Positions 37,348 to 45,302 of a stretch of DNA of 64,000 nt are shown in pieces. The stretch is taken from positions 125,729-189,728 of the forward strand of contig NZ_FOHE01000003.1 of the NCBI RefSeq assembly GCF_900111445.1. The letters run 5' to 3'. Source of the DNA: Oceanobacillus limi. GTDB taxonomy: Bacteria > Bacillota > Bacilli > Bacillales > Amphibacillaceae. A model generated the notes under the pieces. It was not told the origin of the DNA. It searched no databases and worked only from the letters and a program-made list of their open reading frames with translations. The first letter of the stretch is position 1. Every line of letters begins with the position of its first letter. The position numbers and the translations under genes are program-made.

Positions 37348-37382
37348 AAAAAAACCACTTCTTTTTATTGAAAGAAGTGGTT
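37348..37382 (-). terminator. Riboswitch-controlled terminator of the salvage operon
   Basis: Minus-strand AACCACTTCTTT / AAAGAAGTGGTT stem with a six-base loop and a T-run (37348-37354). Confidence 0.88.
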
Positions 37383-37446
37383 TATTATCCATACGTATGC
37401 TTCTTACTAAACATGCGCACAGGCGTTGTTTAGCTACAGCATTTCC

Positions 37447-37531
37447 ACACTTCTTCCCTACGCTAGCTTTAACTAGATCAGGTCATAAGGGTTAAGACAA
37501 ATGTCTCTCTCAGCTTATAGCACCCCTAGAG
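37447..37531 (-). ncRNA. TPP riboswitch of the thiamine-salvage operon
   Basis: Minus-strand core: CTAGGGGTGCTATAAGCTGAGAG, CCCTTATGACCTGATCTAG, then GCTAGCGTAGGGAAG, in the order of the THI element. The terminator at 37348 and the ylmB start at 37247 follow. Confidence 0.95.
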
Positions 37532-37764
37532 TGATTCCTATTTTATTCATATAAAAAACAATAACTCGTATATAGTAATATCATACGCGTTATGTGAAGT
37601 CAATAAAAACATTAGAATGCAAAATTAATAGTTAGATAAAATATACATAGTATAGGCGGAGCTCATTAAAATGTACTTTTGTAGTCTCTATCCAGTTTCA
37701 AATCCTTCCTTAATCACTGCATCCTCATGTATAATACAAAAATAACTATTAAACTAGAAATCTG

Positions 37765-38691
37765 GTGAAGACAGCTTTGAGAAAAATTTACATCGCATTA
37801 TTACTTATTATGATGTCTTGGGGGTTTAATGTTTCTGCCGTAAAAGTGTTGGTTGCAAACATTGACCCAATTTTATTAACGGCTTTCCGTATTTTTGTTG
37901 CGGGCGTGGCTGTTTTAATTATTTTGGCCTTTTTAAAGGTTCTCCGTTTACCAACAAAAAGGGAAATGCTCATTATTATGCTTATCGCATTCTTCAATGT
38001 GGTTATCCATCATATATTTATTAGTGTTGGATTATCGAAAACATCTGGAGTGAATGCTGGCTTAATTGTTGGAACCGCACCATTGTTTACCATGATGCTT
38101 TCGGTTCTATTCCTAAGTAAACGTGTGACGATGTTTCGGGTTTTAGGATTTTTGTTAGGATTTACAGGGGTGGCGATTACGTCCATTGCAGGTAATGGTG
38201 GATTTACATCGATTTCCATTGGGGATATTTTTGTGCTTATTAGTATATTGGGGCAGGCCTATTCCTTTATCTTAATTAGTAAACTTAATCCTAACTTTGA
38301 CTCGAGACTGTTGACTGGTTACATGCTTGTATTTGGGTCGTTCTTTATTTTTATTGTTAGTTTATTTGAAGGATCTGAAGTGAGTCAGTTAATTGAGCTA
38401 TGGAGCTTTGATTTGGGCTTTGTTTTTCTATTTAGTGCTGTCATCGCAACTGCTGTTGGACATATGATTTATAATGCTGCTATCAAACAGGTAGGGCCGG
38501 CAGAGTCAGCAATCTTTATTAATTTTACGACGGTGTTTGCATTGGTTGGATCAGCCATTTTCTTAGGAGAAACGATTTTAGTTTCCCATTTTGTCGGATT
38601 AATTTTTATTGTGTTTGGTGTATTAATTGGCTCGGGTGCAGTAGAGCATTTGTGGAAGCGGAGTAGGCGGAAAGAAAGCTTATCGCATTGA
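37765..38691 (+). CDS. DMT-superfamily transporter, EamA type
   Basis: A 308-residue integral membrane protein with ten hydrophobic segments arranged as two EamA repeats. The second repeat ends with FTTVFALVGSAIFLGETI, the usual family pattern. Such proteins export amino acids or other metabolites; the substrate is unknown. GTG 37765 is listed, but a TTG four codons later has GGTGA eight bases before it and is equally likely. It is a single-gene unit convergent with the gene at 38839. Confidence 0.8.
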   Translation: MKTALRKIYIALLLIMMSWGFNVSAVKVLVANIDPILLTAFRIFVAGVAVLIILAFLKVLRLPTKREMLIIMLIAFFNVVIHHIFISVGLSKTSGVNAGLIVGTAPLFTMMLSVLFLSKRVTMFRVLGFLLGFTGVAITSIAGNGGFTSISIGDIFVLISILGQAYSFILISKLNPNFDSRLLTGYMLVFGSFFIFIVSLFEGSEVSQLIELWSFDLGFVFLFSAVIATAVGHMIYNAAIKQVGPAESAIFINFTTVFALVGSAIFLGETILVSHFVGLIFIVFGVLIGSGAVEHLWKRSRRKESLSH

Positions 38692-38737
38692 GGTTGAAGG
38701 GGAGAAATAGCCTTTGTATTGACGCTCAAATTACTTA

Positions 38738-38786
38738 GGTGTCCCCCTGGAAGTTAGCGTATAAATCTAACTTTTGAGGGGGCGCC
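38738..38786. terminator. Long imperfect hairpin between convergent genes
   Basis: Arms pair through GGTG/CGCC, CCCCCT/AGGGGG and AAGTTAG/CTAACTT around a CGTATAAAT loop. There is no T-run on either side, so it may be a repeat element rather than a terminator. Confidence 0.5.
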
Positions 38787-38838
38787 TTATCCAAACAAGC
38801 TTATCTTGTCCGATTCAAATCGTACAAAAATTCTATCA

Positions 38839-39486
38839 TTATCGTTGGTTTTCTTCTATAAAGTTGATAATCCAATCAATATCTATTGATCCGTTGACAA
38901 GTGAATAATATTCCGTATTGATTCTTAGCCGTTCTTCCATAATGTAAGCCATTATCGGACGGTCACTATTTACTATATCAAAAGAAACGCCTCTTTCATT
39001 ACTAACATCTGAATCCCAATCTCGTTGTTTCATTCTTTTCACATCATATTGACTTAAAAAGTCCATTAATTCATCAACGTGGTCTTGGTTTGTTGTTCTC
39101 CATTCGATATTTTGACCCGGATAGAAGATGAACATTTCAAAGCTATCCTCATCGTAGTCCATCGCTTCAACTAATCCCTTTTCCTTGTACTCATTGTATA
39201 ACTTCAACGAAACAAACATAATTGGAATCATAATAAGGGTTGCAATTAAAATTCTTCTATTCATGAACCTTTGATTCTGACAAAACTGCAATACTCTTTC
39301 AGATAGATATGCCGTAAACGGAATGACAGCTAAGAAGTATAGTAAAACAATGATGATCGTGAAGGAGCTACTCGTTTCCCAATGGTCCGGAATAAAGTTA
39401 ATGTTCTTAAAAAAGAGTCCATAAAAATAAGTATTAATGAGCAAAAATATAAGAAAAAATATCCAAAATAATACTTTATCTATCAA
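38839..39486 (-). CDS. Membrane protein of unknown function
   Basis: A 215-residue protein with three hydrophobic segments (about 5-25, 42-62 and 78-95) and a hydrophilic C-terminal half of about 115 residues, probably outside the cell. The C-terminal part contains DHVDELMDFLSQYDV and a DIDWIINFIEE end, which suggest a small alpha/beta domain. No family is recognised. The ribosome site (AGGGGGA) is good. It lies 37 bp downstream of the alpha/beta-hydrolase gene on the same strand and is probably co-transcribed with it. Confidence 0.65.
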   Translation of the reverse strand: MIDKVLFWIFFLIFLLINTYFYGLFFKNINFIPDHWETSSSFTIIIVLLYFLAVIPFTAYLSERVLQFCQNQRFMNRRILIATLIMIPIMFVSLKLYNEYKEKGLVEAMDYDEDSFEMFIFYPGQNIEWRTTNQDHVDELMDFLSQYDVKRMKQRDWDSDVSNERGVSFDIVNSDRPIMAYIMEERLRINTEYYSLVNGSIDIDWIINFIEENQR

Positions 39487-39523
39487 AAAATCCCCCTAAC
39501 GTTATTCAGCTGACGATTTATAT

Positions 39524-40255
39524 CTACTTTGTCTTTACGTGCGGTGATTCCGCATGTTGGAAAAACCCTTCAACTATTTTATTATACATTTCTGGCTGGT
39601 CTAGATGTACAACATGACCGGCAAAAGGAATGATGGACACATGAATATTTTCATTCGTCTTAGGGTATGTAATGGTTCCGATCGTTTCATGTTCGTTTTG
39701 TTCACCGACTATGAATAAAATAGGCATGTTTAACATGGATAAGTCGGCTGTTTCGTCAAATGGATACCAATCTGTGTTTTGCGTGGAATGAAGCAATTCT
39801 TTCCAGTCACCATCATGAATAGCATTAAAATAGTTGGCTGTATCTGGATCTTCAACTATTTTTGCGGTATTTTCTACATCTTCCTGATTGATTTTTTCCC
39901 AATCAGCTGGCTTTTCTGGGATAATACTAGACAAAGTTAAACTTTTCACCATGTCGGGGTGATTTTTAGCAAAAACTAGACCAACGAGTCCACCTAAAGA
40001 ACATCCAACAATATGGGCGGATGGAAGACCTAACTCTTCTAGTGTTTCGGCTAAATCTTTTGCGGAACGATGAAAATAATCGGATAAATTATTCGATACC
40101 GATTTACCATGTCCCCGTAAATCCGGTAAGATTACTTTATACTTTTGTTTAAAATATTCTCTTTGCAAGTCAAGCTCTGTTTTTCCAGTTTGCAAGCCGG
40201 TATGAAGAAACACAATTGCTTCTCCACTTCCACTTACTTCTGTATGTAAAATCAT
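39524..40255 (-). CDS. Alpha/beta-fold hydrolase
   Basis: A 243-residue soluble hydrolase. It has the oxyanion loop VFLHTG, the strand LPDLRGHG, nucleophile Ser in VGCSLGGLVG (near residue 106), and the C-terminal His in AGHVVHLDQPE. It acts on an ester, lactone or similar bond; the substrate is unknown. The ATG overlaps in ATGA with the stop of the broken frame 40252-40533, which suggests the two were once one translationally coupled pair. No independent ribosome site of good quality is seen. Confidence 0.8.
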   Translation of the reverse strand: MILHTEVSGSGEAIVFLHTGLQTGKTELDLQREYFKQKYKVILPDLRGHGKSVSNNLSDYFHRSAKDLAETLEELGLPSAHIVGCSLGGLVGLVFAKNHPDMVKSLTLSSIIPEKPADWEKINQEDVENTAKIVEDPDTANYFNAIHDGDWKELLHSTQNTDWYPFDETADLSMLNMPILFIVGEQNEHETIGTITYPKTNENIHVSIIPFAGHVVHLDQPEMYNKIVEGFFQHAESPHVKTK

Positions 40256-40533
40256 AAAGCTAGATTCTCCTTATTTGGTGTATTATCTCTATTCCGCTGA
40301 AGCATATCATTTTCCAGTTTATCATCTCTATCATAGCACTTATCTGTATCAGCGCAAAATTTCCAATAATCTTTATAATTTATATATTTAGCACGGTTAG
40401 GAGTCGGTGGTTTTGAGAGTGCAGTTTTAATGGGAAAAGGGGAATTAGTTACATGCTGTGAATTATAGAAGAAAGCATACCAACCAACGTGTGATTCAGT
40501 ATGCTGTTCAACATCTGTTTAGTTTTTCTCCAT
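40252..40533 (-). pseudogene. Open frame with nonsense codon 5, coupled to the downstream hydrolase
   Basis: From ATG 40533 the frame reads four codons, meets TAA (40519-40521), then stays open for 88 codons to a TGA that overlaps the next start (ATGA). The open part has coding-like composition (HVGWYAFFYNSQ, KYINYKDYWKFCADTDKCYD) and no other start codon until near its end. It may be a gene recently broken by one mutation, or a chance frame. No family is recognised. Confidence 0.45.
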
Positions 40534-40582
40534 CGAATGTAAGTTGCTTTCTTGCAATGCTTTCCCTTTTTATTGGTTTGGT

Positions 40583-42016
40583 TTAATCTTCCTCCTTCAA
40601 GATCCCCGTGTCCACATAGCTTATTTCTCCAGTGTGGGCATTCATTTTTTCGATGTGGCCACCTGTTTTTGGGAATTCAGGAGTATAGGATAATGTATAG
40701 ATCTTAGGATTGTCGAAGTATTTAACGGTACGAGCTAGTTTCATTTCTAGCTCAGCAAAAATTCTCTGTTCAGCTTTTTCCATTGATATAGTTGGTGTGG
40801 TATTTATGTTTTGCAGGCTTTGATATTGTTTGTCAGATAAGCCTGTAACAGAGCATTCCCGAATGATCCCGGTGTATAACCCAACATGAATATGCGCTTC
40901 GAATCCCTCTAATCGCAATCCTGCATGCTCTCGGTAGAAGGTAAACATTTGGGTTGGTTCTGGGTCAGGGAAAGCATCCATATCTTCTTCAGAATCTATG
41001 TCTTCGAATTCGTCCAGATCCTCTATCTCTTCATCACCATCTTCTGTTGCTTGATAAGGATCTTCCAATACGTACTTTTCATTGGAGTTTTTTACAACTA
41101 ATTCAAGAAACTGTAATGCCCTTTCCATTAATGCTTCCATGGGTAGCTCGGTTAGGTTCTCCGTTTGATAGAATGGGAGATTACAATAGCTAAAATGATT
41201 GATATTGTCGTCAAAGATTGATATAACCGCTTCTTCCTCCTCGTCCTCATCCAATATGGCGTTTGGATCTACCCATATAACGGATCCTTCCTCCCCATCC
41301 TTTTTGATAAGTGAGTTTGGTATTCCTAGCATTTGTTCGATTGTTTCTGTTGGAGTTACTTTTGGAATTCGTTGTGCAGGAAGGTCTTCGGCATCCATGA
41401 ATTCTGATACAGTTTCGATTCTTCCATCGATACCAACTCCCATGATATCGTGACTCGTATGATAAATTAGTTCCAGTTCTTCCGCCCCCTCATCTGGAAA
41501 ATGAATGGCTAATTGGAGATAGTCGGATTTTCTTAATAGTTCTTTTGCTTCTTCATCAGAGATTTTAATTGTCGGATATTCAAGTTCAACGTCGGTTTGG
41601 CCAATATTTGCTGTCGTAAGGACTCCATCTCTTGTAAAGGAAAGTGTGCATCCGGTATGTGGGAGTAGCAAGCCTAGCTTAGGGTCACGCTCCTCGTAAG
41701 TAACCATGAAATTATTCTCGCTCCACTCGTTTAACATACTAAAATGTACTTCCCGATCAATAAAAGTATCAACAAATAATGCTGCTGTATGGAGCATCTT
41801 AGCGACATCTGCAGGTGTATTGTAGGTTTGTTCTTGTTCCTCATCGTAGTCAACTTCCATATCATACCCTTCAAAGCGACCATCATTGATGTGCACCGTA
41901 CCATATACCTCTTTCGTGTGGGTATCGATGACTTCAGTGGTGTACTCATCTTCTACAATTTTAATAGAAGGGTTCCCCGGTATAAATGGTTGTAATTTCT
42001 TAGCTAACTCTTGCAT
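40583..42016 (-). CDS. Acidic cytosolic protein of unknown function, YcdB/YcdC-like repeats
   Basis: A 477-residue protein without signal peptide or membrane segment. Two similar regions of about 120 residues each contain HTGCTLSFTRDGVL and HAGLRLEGFEAHIHVGLYTG, resembling the YcdB/YcdC repeat (DUF4901) seen in Bacillus proteins. Between them lies a strongly acidic linker (EDGDEEIEDLDEFEDIDSEE, near residue 325). The match is tentative. A ribosome site (AGGGAG) precedes the ATG. It is transcribed alone, between the broken gene and a family B repeat. Confidence 0.6.
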   Translation of the reverse strand: MQELAKKLQPFIPGNPSIKIVEDEYTTEVIDTHTKEVYGTVHINDGRFEGYDMEVDYDEEQEQTYNTPADVAKMLHTAALFVDTFIDREVHFSMLNEWSENNFMVTYEERDPKLGLLLPHTGCTLSFTRDGVLTTANIGQTDVELEYPTIKISDEEAKELLRKSDYLQLAIHFPDEGAEELELIYHTSHDIMGVGIDGRIETVSEFMDAEDLPAQRIPKVTPTETIEQMLGIPNSLIKKDGEEGSVIWVDPNAILDEDEEEEAVISIFDDNINHFSYCNLPFYQTENLTELPMEALMERALQFLELVVKNSNEKYVLEDPYQATEDGDEEIEDLDEFEDIDSEEDMDAFPDPEPTQMFTFYREHAGLRLEGFEAHIHVGLYTGIIRECSVTGLSDKQYQSLQNINTTPTISMEKAEQRIFAELEMKLARTVKYFDNPKIYTLSYTPEFPKTGGHIEKMNAHTGEISYVDTGILKEED

Positions 42017-42114
42017 AAACTTTCACTCCCTATTCAATTGTATAGTAAATCCTTCATACGTACGTTCCAATAACAAAGAAGGTTCCAAATTTTGATTAGA
42101 AGACGATTAGGCGA

Positions 42115-42154
42115 GGTGCCAGGCACCTGTCGAATATTGTCGGTGCCTGGCACC
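42115..42154 (+). repeat. Palindromic repeat, family B, doublet
   Basis: GGTGCCAGGCACC (42115-42127), TGTCGAATATTGTC, then GGTGCCTGGCACC (42142-42154). The same doublet stands at 43368-43407 on the far side of the gene at 42235. Confidence 0.85.
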
Positions 42155-42234
42155 TGTATTTTGTTGGAGGAGGTTTGGGGTTCTTTGTCGAATAGGTTAG
42201 AGATCGATCATTTTTAAGGTTGGTGGTTATTGAT

Positions 42235-43344
42235 ATGGAGAAAGTGAGTTATGAACCGTTAACGTATACGAATGTTCTAAACGATAAGGGGAGAAGATTA
42301 TTTTATGTCATTTTTAGTGTTTGTGTAATGATGGCTATCTTTTTTCTAGTTTTAGGGATCTATTTGGTAGCTATTGATCCTAACGTTTGGGGGCTGCTAT
42401 TTCTGTTTATTTTCATGGCAGTGGCTATGGGGATTGTTGCTTCCTTTTTTTATCCGAAACGAAGGCAGGTTTATCACTATGAACTGAATGATAGTGGACT
42501 TCATCAATATTGGGAAAATACGAAAACAGGTGAGACATATGAAGTACATTTTTTATTCGAAGACATAGATGAAGTGATTATTGGTATTGCTGCCAACCGT
42601 GTCCATGTTCCGAAACGACGTGATTTCTATCGGTTTGACGGCCAATTAATTATTTCTTCCCAGGGAAGGTACTTTATGGAGCGGGTTTATTCATCAGAGC
42701 AATTAAATGAATGGGTAATACGCTTAAAGAATCATGTACCGAATATCACATATACCGAAGCAAATTTATTGGAAGCATTAGAGGCCAGGGCATATACAGA
42801 AATTGACTTTTCTAGGATACAAGGTACTTCAGATGACGTGGTTAGCAAGCATATCGGAAAAGAAAGTGTTCGAAACTTGTTTGCCAGTTGGTTGCCTGAA
42901 GATATGGAGGAGAAGGCTCAAGCTGAAAAAGAGAAACAGCTACGTGCCAACACGAAAAAGGCAGAAAAGCAAACGTACTTGAGTTTACTGGTGTTCTCCA
43001 TTTTCATGGGCTTATTCTTACTACCCAATGCACCGGTCGACGAGGATAATTTCATTGAGATTACGGATAGGATCCTTATTGTTTATGGGATTTACCTATT
43101 CATTCCTGTTATTCTCCTTTTCTTTAGAAGCTACACAAAATGGTATAACCCACTCTTGTGTTGTCTGGTTACTGCGTTTGGATTAGGTATTGGTATGACC
43201 GTAGCAGCTTTCGTTGTTGAAATTCCATCTTTTGGGTCCATCGTAATGCTTGGTGCCCTAAGTCTATTATTTTGGATTCTTGCTTATGTCGTTGCGAAAT
43301 TATTCAAGGTAATCGCAAACTTCATGTATAAACATAACTTATAG
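42235..43344 (+). CDS. Membrane protein of unknown function
   Basis: A 369-residue protein. Two hydrophobic segments (about 22-65) are followed by a soluble part of about 170 residues with EVHFLFEDIDEVIIG and DGQLIISSQGRYFMER strands, resembling a YcxB/PH-like fold. Then come a charged helix and four membrane segments to the end. ATG 42235 is chosen because GGTGG lies eight bases before it; the frame opens at TTG 42220. It is flanked on both sides by nearly identical family B repeat doublets. No family is firmly recognised. Confidence 0.65.
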   Translation: MEKVSYEPLTYTNVLNDKGRRLFYVIFSVCVMMAIFFLVLGIYLVAIDPNVWGLLFLFIFMAVAMGIVASFFYPKRRQVYHYELNDSGLHQYWENTKTGETYEVHFLFEDIDEVIIGIAANRVHVPKRRDFYRFDGQLIISSQGRYFMERVYSSEQLNEWVIRLKNHVPNITYTEANLLEALEARAYTEIDFSRIQGTSDDVVSKHIGKESVRNLFASWLPEDMEEKAQAEKEKQLRANTKKAEKQTYLSLLVFSIFMGLFLLPNAPVDEDNFIEITDRILIVYGIYLFIPVILLFFRSYTKWYNPLLCCLVTAFGLGIGMTVAAFVVEIPSFGSIVMLGALSLLFWILAYVVAKLFKVIANFMYKHNL

Positions 43345-43367
43345 ATGCAGTGGAGGTTCCACGGTGA

Positions 43368-43407
43368 GGTGCCAGGCACCTGTCGAATATTGTCGGTGCC
43401 TGGCACC
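43368..43407 (+). repeat. Palindromic repeat, family B, doublet
   Basis: GGTGCCAGGCACC, TGTCGAATATTGTC, GGTGCCTGGCACC, identical to 42115-42154 and in the same orientation, followed by ATTTTTTG. Confidence 0.85.
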
Positions 43408-43496
43408 ATTTTTTGTGGAATTGTTTAAATATTGACTATTTTCTTTTTATTATTTTATAATGGTTGCTATAGGTTGGTGATGAGGGGGCGTGTGGT

Positions 43497-43790
43497 ATGG
43501 AAGAGAAAGCAGAAACGTATAGTTATCATTCCCTTCAGCAAGATCAGGCATTTCGACGGTTATTGAGGCGCAAAAGCCTCTTTCGCTTAGTGATTACTTC
43601 ATGTTTACTTGTTTTTTATTTATTTTTCCCACTCCTACTAACCAATTTAGGAGAGCTATTCGTTATGTTTTCCTGGATCTACTTATTTTCCTTATTTATT
43701 TTCACGTGGCTATTGGGGTACATCTATTGGAGGTATGCCAAAGCTTTCGAACAGAAAGTACAGGAGTTATACGATGAGAATGCTAGATAG
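43497..43790 (+). CDS. DUF485 small membrane subunit
   Basis: A 97-residue protein with two membrane segments (about 30-50 and 58-80) and short charged ends, the layout of DUF485 proteins such as YjcH. In other bacteria these are encoded just before acetate/monocarboxylate sodium symporters and are thought to assist them. GAGGGGG precedes the ATG. The symporter gene starts 12 bp downstream. Confidence 0.85.
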   Translation: MEEKAETYSYHSLQQDQAFRRLLRRKSLFRLVITSCLLVFYLFFPLLLTNLGELFVMFSWIYLFSLFIFTWLLGYIYWRYAKAFEQKVQELYDENAR

Positions 43791-43802
43791 AGGGGTTACT
43801 CT

Positions 43803-45299
43803 ATGAACGTAACGTATTTTATATTTTTTCTAGCAATTGTAGTTGGAACGCTTATTATTACACACTGGGCTGCAGAACGGAGTAAAACGACTCATCAGTT
43901 TTACGTTGCGTCTGGTAGTTTAACAGGTTTTCAAAATGGAATGGCTATTGCTGGTGATTTTATAAGTGCAGCATCTTTTTTAGGTATTGCTGGTTTAATC
44001 GCATTTTACGGCTATGATGGTTTTTTATATGCAACAGGCTTTCTTGTTTCTTATATTATTCTACTATTCTTAATTGCGGAGCCGGTGCATTATCTCGGTA
44101 AATATACGATTGGGGATGTAATTGCAGCTCGTTTCCCGGGGCGTACGATGCGTCTTCTTGTTGCTGCTATTGGCATATTAATTTCTATTTTATATTTAAT
44201 TCCACAATTAGTGGCGTCAGGTCTATTGATTCGTCTCTTACTTGGAGTTGATTATGCAGCATCTGTTTGGATTATCGGAATATTGATGACCATATATGTT
44301 GTTTTTGGTGGGATGGTTGCGACTTCTTGGGTCCAAATAATTAAGACGGTTCTATTAATGTCTGGAACCATATTGCTCGTCTTTATTCTCTTATCTTGGA
44401 TAAATTGGGATTTTTCCTTTTTATGGGATCAAGCAGCGAAGCAAAGCCCACTTGGTGAACAATTTTTCCATCCAGGAAATTTGTTTGATCATCCGGTGGA
44501 AACCTTCTCCTTAACCTTATCATTAATTTTAGGAACCTCTGGATTGCCGCATATTTTAATTCGATTTTTAACCGTGAAAAATGCAGCTGGTGCTCGGGTT
44601 TCAGCGATGTCAGCAACATGGATTATTGGATGCTTTTATTTGATGACACTGGTACTAGGTATTGGTGCCGTTGCGCTGGTGGGCTGGGATCAGTTGGTAC
44701 AAGCTGACTCCAGTGGGAATTTAGCTGCCTTATTATTAGCAGAGGTTTTAGGAGGCGACTTTCTCGTTGCTTTTGTGATGGCCGTTGCCTTTGCGACCAT
44801 TATTGCAGTTGTAACTGGATTGATTTTTGCTGCGACATCCTCGTTAGCACATGATATTTATTTTCATACGATTAAAAAGAAACAAGTTGATGAAAAGGAA
44901 CAGCTCTTTGTAGCGAGATTAACAGCTGTATTTGTCGGTTTTCTTTCCATCTTTTTATCGATTGGGATGGAGGAGAGTAATGTTGCCTTTTTAGTATCGC
45001 TAACTTTTTCTGTTGCAGCAGCTACAATTTTTCCTTTGCTTCTTTTCACATTTTATTGGAAGCGTTTTAATCGTGTGGGAGCATATTCTGGCCTGCTTAC
45101 TGGTTTCTTTGTTTCCGTTTTATTAGTTGGTTTAGGACCTGAGGGATTATCAGTCCTCTCATTATATAATCCTGGCATTGTGGCTATTCCTTCTGGTTTT
45201 CTAGGTGCGATAGTCGGAACCCTGGTTACGAAAAAAACATCAGATGATCGATTTGAGGAATTAACCGTACGTGTACACACTGGAATTGGAGGCAATTGA
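43803..45299 (+). CDS. Sodium:solute symporter, acetate/monocarboxylate type (ActP-like)
   Basis: A 498-residue SSS-family transporter with about 13 membrane segments. It has the start FYVASGSLTGFQNGMAIAGD, the TM1-2 region SAASFLGIAG, and LGTSGLPHILIRFLTVKNA, which is characteristic of the acetate permease branch. It would carry a short carboxylate with Na+. It is preceded by DUF485 and followed three bases later by the LytS-type kinase, so transporter and sensor are made together. The ATG has AGAGGGG. Confidence 0.87.
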   Translation: MNVTYFIFFLAIVVGTLIITHWAAERSKTTHQFYVASGSLTGFQNGMAIAGDFISAASFLGIAGLIAFYGYDGFLYATGFLVSYIILLFLIAEPVHYLGKYTIGDVIAARFPGRTMRLLVAAIGILISILYLIPQLVASGLLIRLLLGVDYAASVWIIGILMTIYVVFGGMVATSWVQIIKTVLLMSGTILLVFILLSWINWDFSFLWDQAAKQSPLGEQFFHPGNLFDHPVETFSLTLSLILGTSGLPHILIRFLTVKNAAGARVSAMSATWIIGCFYLMTLVLGIGAVALVGWDQLVQADSSGNLAALLLAEVLGGDFLVAFVMAVAFATIIAVVTGLIFAATSSLAHDIYFHTIKKKQVDEKEQLFVARLTAVFVGFLSIFLSIGMEESNVAFLVSLTFSVAAATIFPLLLFTFYWKRFNRVGAYSGLLTGFFVSVLLVGLGPEGLSVLSLYNPGIVAIPSGFLGAIVGTLVTKKTSDDRFEELTVRVHTGIGGN

Positions 45300-45302
45300 T
45301 GG

